From NCBI GenBank assembly GCA_004211235.1, contig SEEY01000094.1:1-10096 (forward strand): a stretch of DNA of 10,096 nucleotides, written 5' to 3'. The translations under genes and the position numbers were made by a program. Each line of letters starts with the position of its first letter. The stretch's first letter is position 1. The DNA comes from Rubrivivax sp. (lineage in GTDB: Bacteria; Pseudomonadota; Gammaproteobacteria; Burkholderiales; Burkholderiaceae). The notes under the pieces were generated by a model, which was not told where the DNA came from, did no database searches, and worked only from the letters and a program-made list of their open reading frames with translations. Positions 8,177 through 10,096 of the stretch are shown here, piece by piece.

Positions 8177-9154
8177 CGGTGACTCGCTGAGGGCTTCCTC
8201 GGGCACGTTGGCGGGCAGCGCGGCCGGCGCCGGTACCGAAGCGGGCGCACCCGCGGCGGCGAAGTCATGCTCGCCGCCCAGGCCCTCGATCAGTGCCGGA
8301 ATCAGCCGGCCCAGCTCGCCGGTTGCCAGGGCCATGTCGGCATCGAAGGCCTCGTCGCCGCTCGCCTCGGCCCGGCCTTCGAAGGCCAGGTCCAGGAAGC
8401 TGATCTTCTTGATCGCGAACCCTTCGGTCAGCGTGAAGGCGACGCGCTCGTTCCAGCTCAGCGCCAGGCGCGTCGGCATCTTGCCGCTGGTCAGGTGCGC
8501 GCGGACTTCTTCAATGTCCAGCGGATGCCGCGCATAGCGAACGACGGGCTTCTGCTCGTCGCTGCCCTTGAGCTCGCATTCGCGCTCGATGTTGAAGCCC
8601 TCGGGCGTGACGCCGTCCAGCAGCCAGGCGGCCATGCAGGCGGCGGGGCTCTCGGCCGTCTGCACGAGTTGCAGGGATAGGCCGGGGCTGGCCTGGATCA
8701 GCAGCGTGATGACTTCATCGGCGCGGCTCGTGGAGCCGGCGTCGACGAACAGCAGGCGCTGCTCGGGCGCGATCCACACCTGCGTGGCCGAGGTCTTGGT
8801 GAAGGCGCGCGGCAGCAGTTCATGCTCGGCCTGCTCCTTCAGTTCCTTCTTCGCCTTCTTGCCGGGCTTGCGGCCGGTCGTGGCTTCGATGTGCTCGGCC
8901 AGTTCCTCGACGCGTTCCTGCACGACGGAAGAGGGCAGCAGGCGCGCCTCGCGCTTGAGCTTGACGAGCCAGTGGCCGTCGACCACTTCGACCAGAGGCG
9001 CGTGCTCGATGCCGCGCGGCGGTGCCCAGCCGACGGCCAGCGGCTGGGTCGGGGCGCAGGCGAGGAAGGGTTCCTTGGCGAGCTGCTCGGCGAGCAGCTT
9101 GGCATCGGTGGTCCAGCCTTCGCCGATGCGGTAGGTGATCAGGTTCTTGAACAT
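8168..9154 (-). CDS. rdgC: Recombination-associated protein RdgC
   Basis: RdgC is a nucleoid-associated protein that forms a ring-like dimer around DNA and restrains RecA-driven recombination; in Neisseria it affects pilin variation. The 328-residue product has the diagnostic start MFKNLITYRIGEGW, the F..C...Q...GW.PP pattern (30-46), the basic-acidic helical stretch GRKPGKKAKKELKE (94-107), LLPRAF (113-118), the VWI and LLFVDAGS strands, WLLDG, CELK, VRYARH and the late FLDLAFEG. RdgC is usually about 300 residues; here an Ala/Pro-rich tail of roughly 35 residues (about 293-328, ending ESPPW) is added. Translation starts at the ATG at 9154-9152, only 16 bases downstream of a strong hairpin, and the ribosome site is weak (CAGAG). 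The oxidoreductase gene lies 64 bases upstream on the same strand; the two have no obvious shared function. Confidence 0.95.
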   Translation of the reverse strand: MFKNLITYRIGEGWTTDAKLLAEQLAKEPFLACAPTQPLAVGWAPPRGIEHAPLVEVVDGHWLVKLKREARLLPSSVVQERVEELAEHIEATTGRKPGKKAKKELKEQAEHELLPRAFTKTSATQVWIAPEQRLLFVDAGSTSRADEVITLLIQASPGLSLQLVQTAESPAACMAAWLLDGVTPEGFNIERECELKGSDEQKPVVRYARHPLDIEEVRAHLTSGKMPTRLALSWNERVAFTLTEGFAIKKISFLDLAFEGRAEASGDEAFDADMALATGELGRLIPALIEGLGGEHDFAAAGAPASVPAPAALPANVPEEALSESPPW

Positions 9155-9170
9155 GGGCTCTGGAGAAACA

Positions 9171-9195
9171 GGAAGCCCGCCAGCGGCGGGCTTCC
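9171..9195 (-). terminator. Strong intrinsic-terminator-like hairpin between the oxidoreductase gene and rdgC
   Basis: GGAAGCCCGCC (9171-9181) and GGCGGGCTTCC (9185-9195) form a perfect 11-bp stem with a 3-base loop. On the minus strand the stem is followed by TGTTTCT, a T-rich tract; on the plus strand it is followed by GGAAAAG. This asymmetry points to termination of minus-strand transcription after the oxidoreductase gene (stop at 9221-9219). The AGCCCGCC...GGCGGGCT core is a familiar terminator form in this group. It lies only 16 bases before the rdgC ATG, so it also forms part of any rdgC leader that starts upstream. Confidence 0.6.
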
Positions 9196-9218
9196 GGAAA
9201 AGATGAACGGCGATTGTC

Positions 9219-9869
9219 TCAGGCCTCGTCCAGGACCTGGCGCAGCAGCTTCTCGAACACCTCGACCGACTGCCCGCCCTGGATCAGGTGCCGCTGGTTG
9301 ACGATGATGGCCGGCACCGCGTGGATGCCCTGGGCATGCACCCCGGCCTCGGCCGCTTCCACGTCGACAGCGTAGCGGTCACCGGCCAGCAGCTCGCGAG
9401 CCTCGCCCTCGGGCAGGCCGGCCGCGGTGGCCAGTTCGAGCAGCACGGCGGGGTCGGAGACGTCGCGGCCGTCGGTGAAGTAGGCCGTCAGCAGGGCGAC
9501 CTTCAGCTTGCGCTGCACGGCGCCGCCGAAAGCCTCGTCGGCCCAGTGCAGCAGGCGGTGCGCGTTGCGGGTGTTGTAGATGCGGCTGCGGGCCGCCATG
9601 CTGAAGGTGAAGCCCAGCGCCGCACCGCGCTCCCGGATGGCCTCGCGGGTACCGGCCAGCGCGGCCGGGCTGGCGCCGTATTTCTCGGCGAGATGCTCCT
9701 CGATGTCCTGGCCCTCGGGCCCCATGTCGGGGTTGAGCTCGAAGGGGTGGAAGTGCAGGTCAAGCCTCAGCCCTTCGATGCGCGCCGCAGCGGCTTCCAG
9801 CGAGTACAGCCCGATGGCGCACCAGGGGCAGACGATGTCGGAGATGAAGTCGATTCGCATCCGCGGCAT
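9219..9869 (-). CDS. FrnE-like DsbA-family thiol oxidoreductase (CPWC)
   Basis: This thioredoxin-fold protein has 216 residues. After the first strand (MRIDFISD) comes the active-site motif C14-P-W-C17. A large helical insertion (about 50-150) and the cis-proline loop HAVPAIIVN (Pro186) follow, then GGQSVEVFEKLL, an arrangement typical of the FrnE/DsbA-like group. Members act as disulfide isomerases or oxidoreductases, and some relatives are glutathione-dependent isomerases. There is no signal peptide, so a cytoplasmic location is inferred. Only two cysteines are present, so the second C-x4-C pair known in the Deinococcus FrnE is absent. The start is ATG at 9869-9867; ATG at 9860-9858 (MRIDF) is nearly as good. 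The frame is open much further upstream to 10070, but that stretch shows no domain and overlaps a large hairpin and the end of the upstream gene, so it is not counted. Its transcript probably ends at the hairpin before rdgC. Confidence 0.88.
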   Translation of the reverse strand: MPRMRIDFISDIVCPWCAIGLYSLEAAAARIEGLRLDLHFHPFELNPDMGPEGQDIEEHLAEKYGASPAALAGTREAIRERGAALGFTFSMAARSRIYNTRNAHRLLHWADEAFGGAVQRKLKVALLTAYFTDGRDVSDPAVLLELATAAGLPEGEARELLAGDRYAVDVEAAEAGVHAQGIHAVPAIIVNQRHLIQGGQSVEVFEKLLRQVLDEA

Positions 9870-9885
9870 TTTCACGGTGCGTCGC

Positions 9886-9928
9886 CAACCCCGCGGGCCG
9901 CAAGGTCGGCCCGAGCGTGACGGGGTTG
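9886..9928. repeat. Large interrupted inverted repeat upstream of the oxidoreductase gene
   Basis: The outer arms CAACCCCG (9886-9893) and CGGGGTTG (9921-9928) match perfectly. Directly inside, CGGGCCG (9894-9900) pairs with CGGCCCG (9907-9913) around a 6-base loop. This makes a 15-bp stem broken only by a 7-base bulge (9914-9920). It occupies nearly half of the 100-base gap 9870-9969, which otherwise shows no convincing promoter. On the minus strand it ends 16 bases before the oxidoreductase ATG and has no T-run after it. It may be a leader structure, an operator, or an end-of-transcript hairpin of the upstream gene. Confidence 0.4.
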
Positions 9929-9969
9929 CGGTTGATGAGAGCGTTACGTCGCGTACAGCCGGCACGGGT

Positions 9970-10096
9970 TTAATAATTGTTGCGTAGTAACCCGAATGGC
10001 ATGCCGTTCCAGATGTACAGAAGTTCAGGCCCCGGGCGGCGCGCCTTGTCGACAGCCTTGTTGGCCACATTCATCACGGGCAGCGCCCACAGCCAG
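9970..10096 (-). CDS. C-terminal 41 codons of an unrecognised protein (continues beyond window)
   Basis: Reading the minus strand inward from the right edge (first full codon 10095-10093), a frame runs 41 codons to TAA at 9972-9970. The peptide begins WLWALPVMNVANKAV and ends YIWNGMPFGLLRNNY. Third positions are mostly G/C until the last few codons, and the content (Trp, Asn, Tyr, Leu, a KARRPGPE turn) looks more protein-like than the competing Arg/Thr/Ser-rich frame used by the long open frame over the same bases. The hydrophobic start could be a membrane or core segment. I do not recognise the family. Base composition becomes AT-rich right after the stop, as expected at a gene end. Coding is likely but not certain from so short a piece. 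Confidence 0.45.
   Translation of the reverse strand, partial: WLWALPVMNVANKAVDKARRPGPELLYIWNGMPFGLLRNNY

Noticed and set aside
9870..10070. A 67-residue N-terminal extension of the FrnE-like protein
   Set aside because: The thioredoxin fold starts at MRIDF. The extension is Arg/Ser/Thr-rich, translates the large hairpin, and overlaps a more protein-like frame of the upstream gene.

Overview
The window looks like ordinary chromosome of a high-GC betaproteobacterium, most likely a member of the Burkholderiales. This rests on very strong G/C preference at third codon positions and on the gene families present: DusA, an RhlE-type helicase, RdgC, a FrnE-like DsbA protein, and a lipoprotein with a Cys plus poly-Gly N-terminus. 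I inferred the lineage from the sequence alone and could not test it. I see no rRNA, tRNA, CRISPR array, transposase or attachment site. Eight complete genes and two cut by the window edges fill about 90% of the DNA.

Plus strand, left part (1-4100). The window opens inside dusA (tRNA dihydrouridine synthase A). Its last codons overlap the GTG start of a gene for an O6-methylguanine-type DNA alkyl-acceptor protein (Ogt/MGMT family). A 163-base gap with two small hairpins leads to a secreted lipoprotein with a degenerate CAP/SCP domain. Next comes a compact RhlE-type DEAD-box helicase whose end overlaps by 11 bases the start of a short CYTH-domain (triphosphate tunnel) protein, so these two are probably translationally coupled.

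Plus strand, middle (4101-8112). A small exported protein with an HxHx4HxH cluster precedes a 703-residue TonB-dependent outer-membrane receptor, whose plug and C-terminus also carry histidine clusters. Together they suggest uptake of a metal or metal complex, with the substrate unproven. After a 198-base gap comes a periplasmic type II glutaminase-asparaginase. That gap contains a good candidate sigma-54 (-24/-12) promoter placed 30 bases before the start codon, with a possible NtrC-like half-palindrome upstream. This suggests nitrogen- or amino-acid-responsive control.

Minus strand, right part (8168-10096). rdgC converges on the asparaginase gene. A FrnE-like CPWC oxidoreductase lies upstream of rdgC, and upstream of that is the last 41 codons of an unrecognised gene. 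A strong hairpin with a T-rich 3' flank lies between the oxidoreductase gene and rdgC. Another large interrupted hairpin lies before the oxidoreductase gene. Both end exactly 16 bases before the chosen start codons.

I found no clearly novel multi-gene system. The most checkable leads are the sigma-54 promoter, the His-rich protein/TonB receptor pair, the helicase-CYTH coupling, and the leader hairpins of the minus-strand genes.
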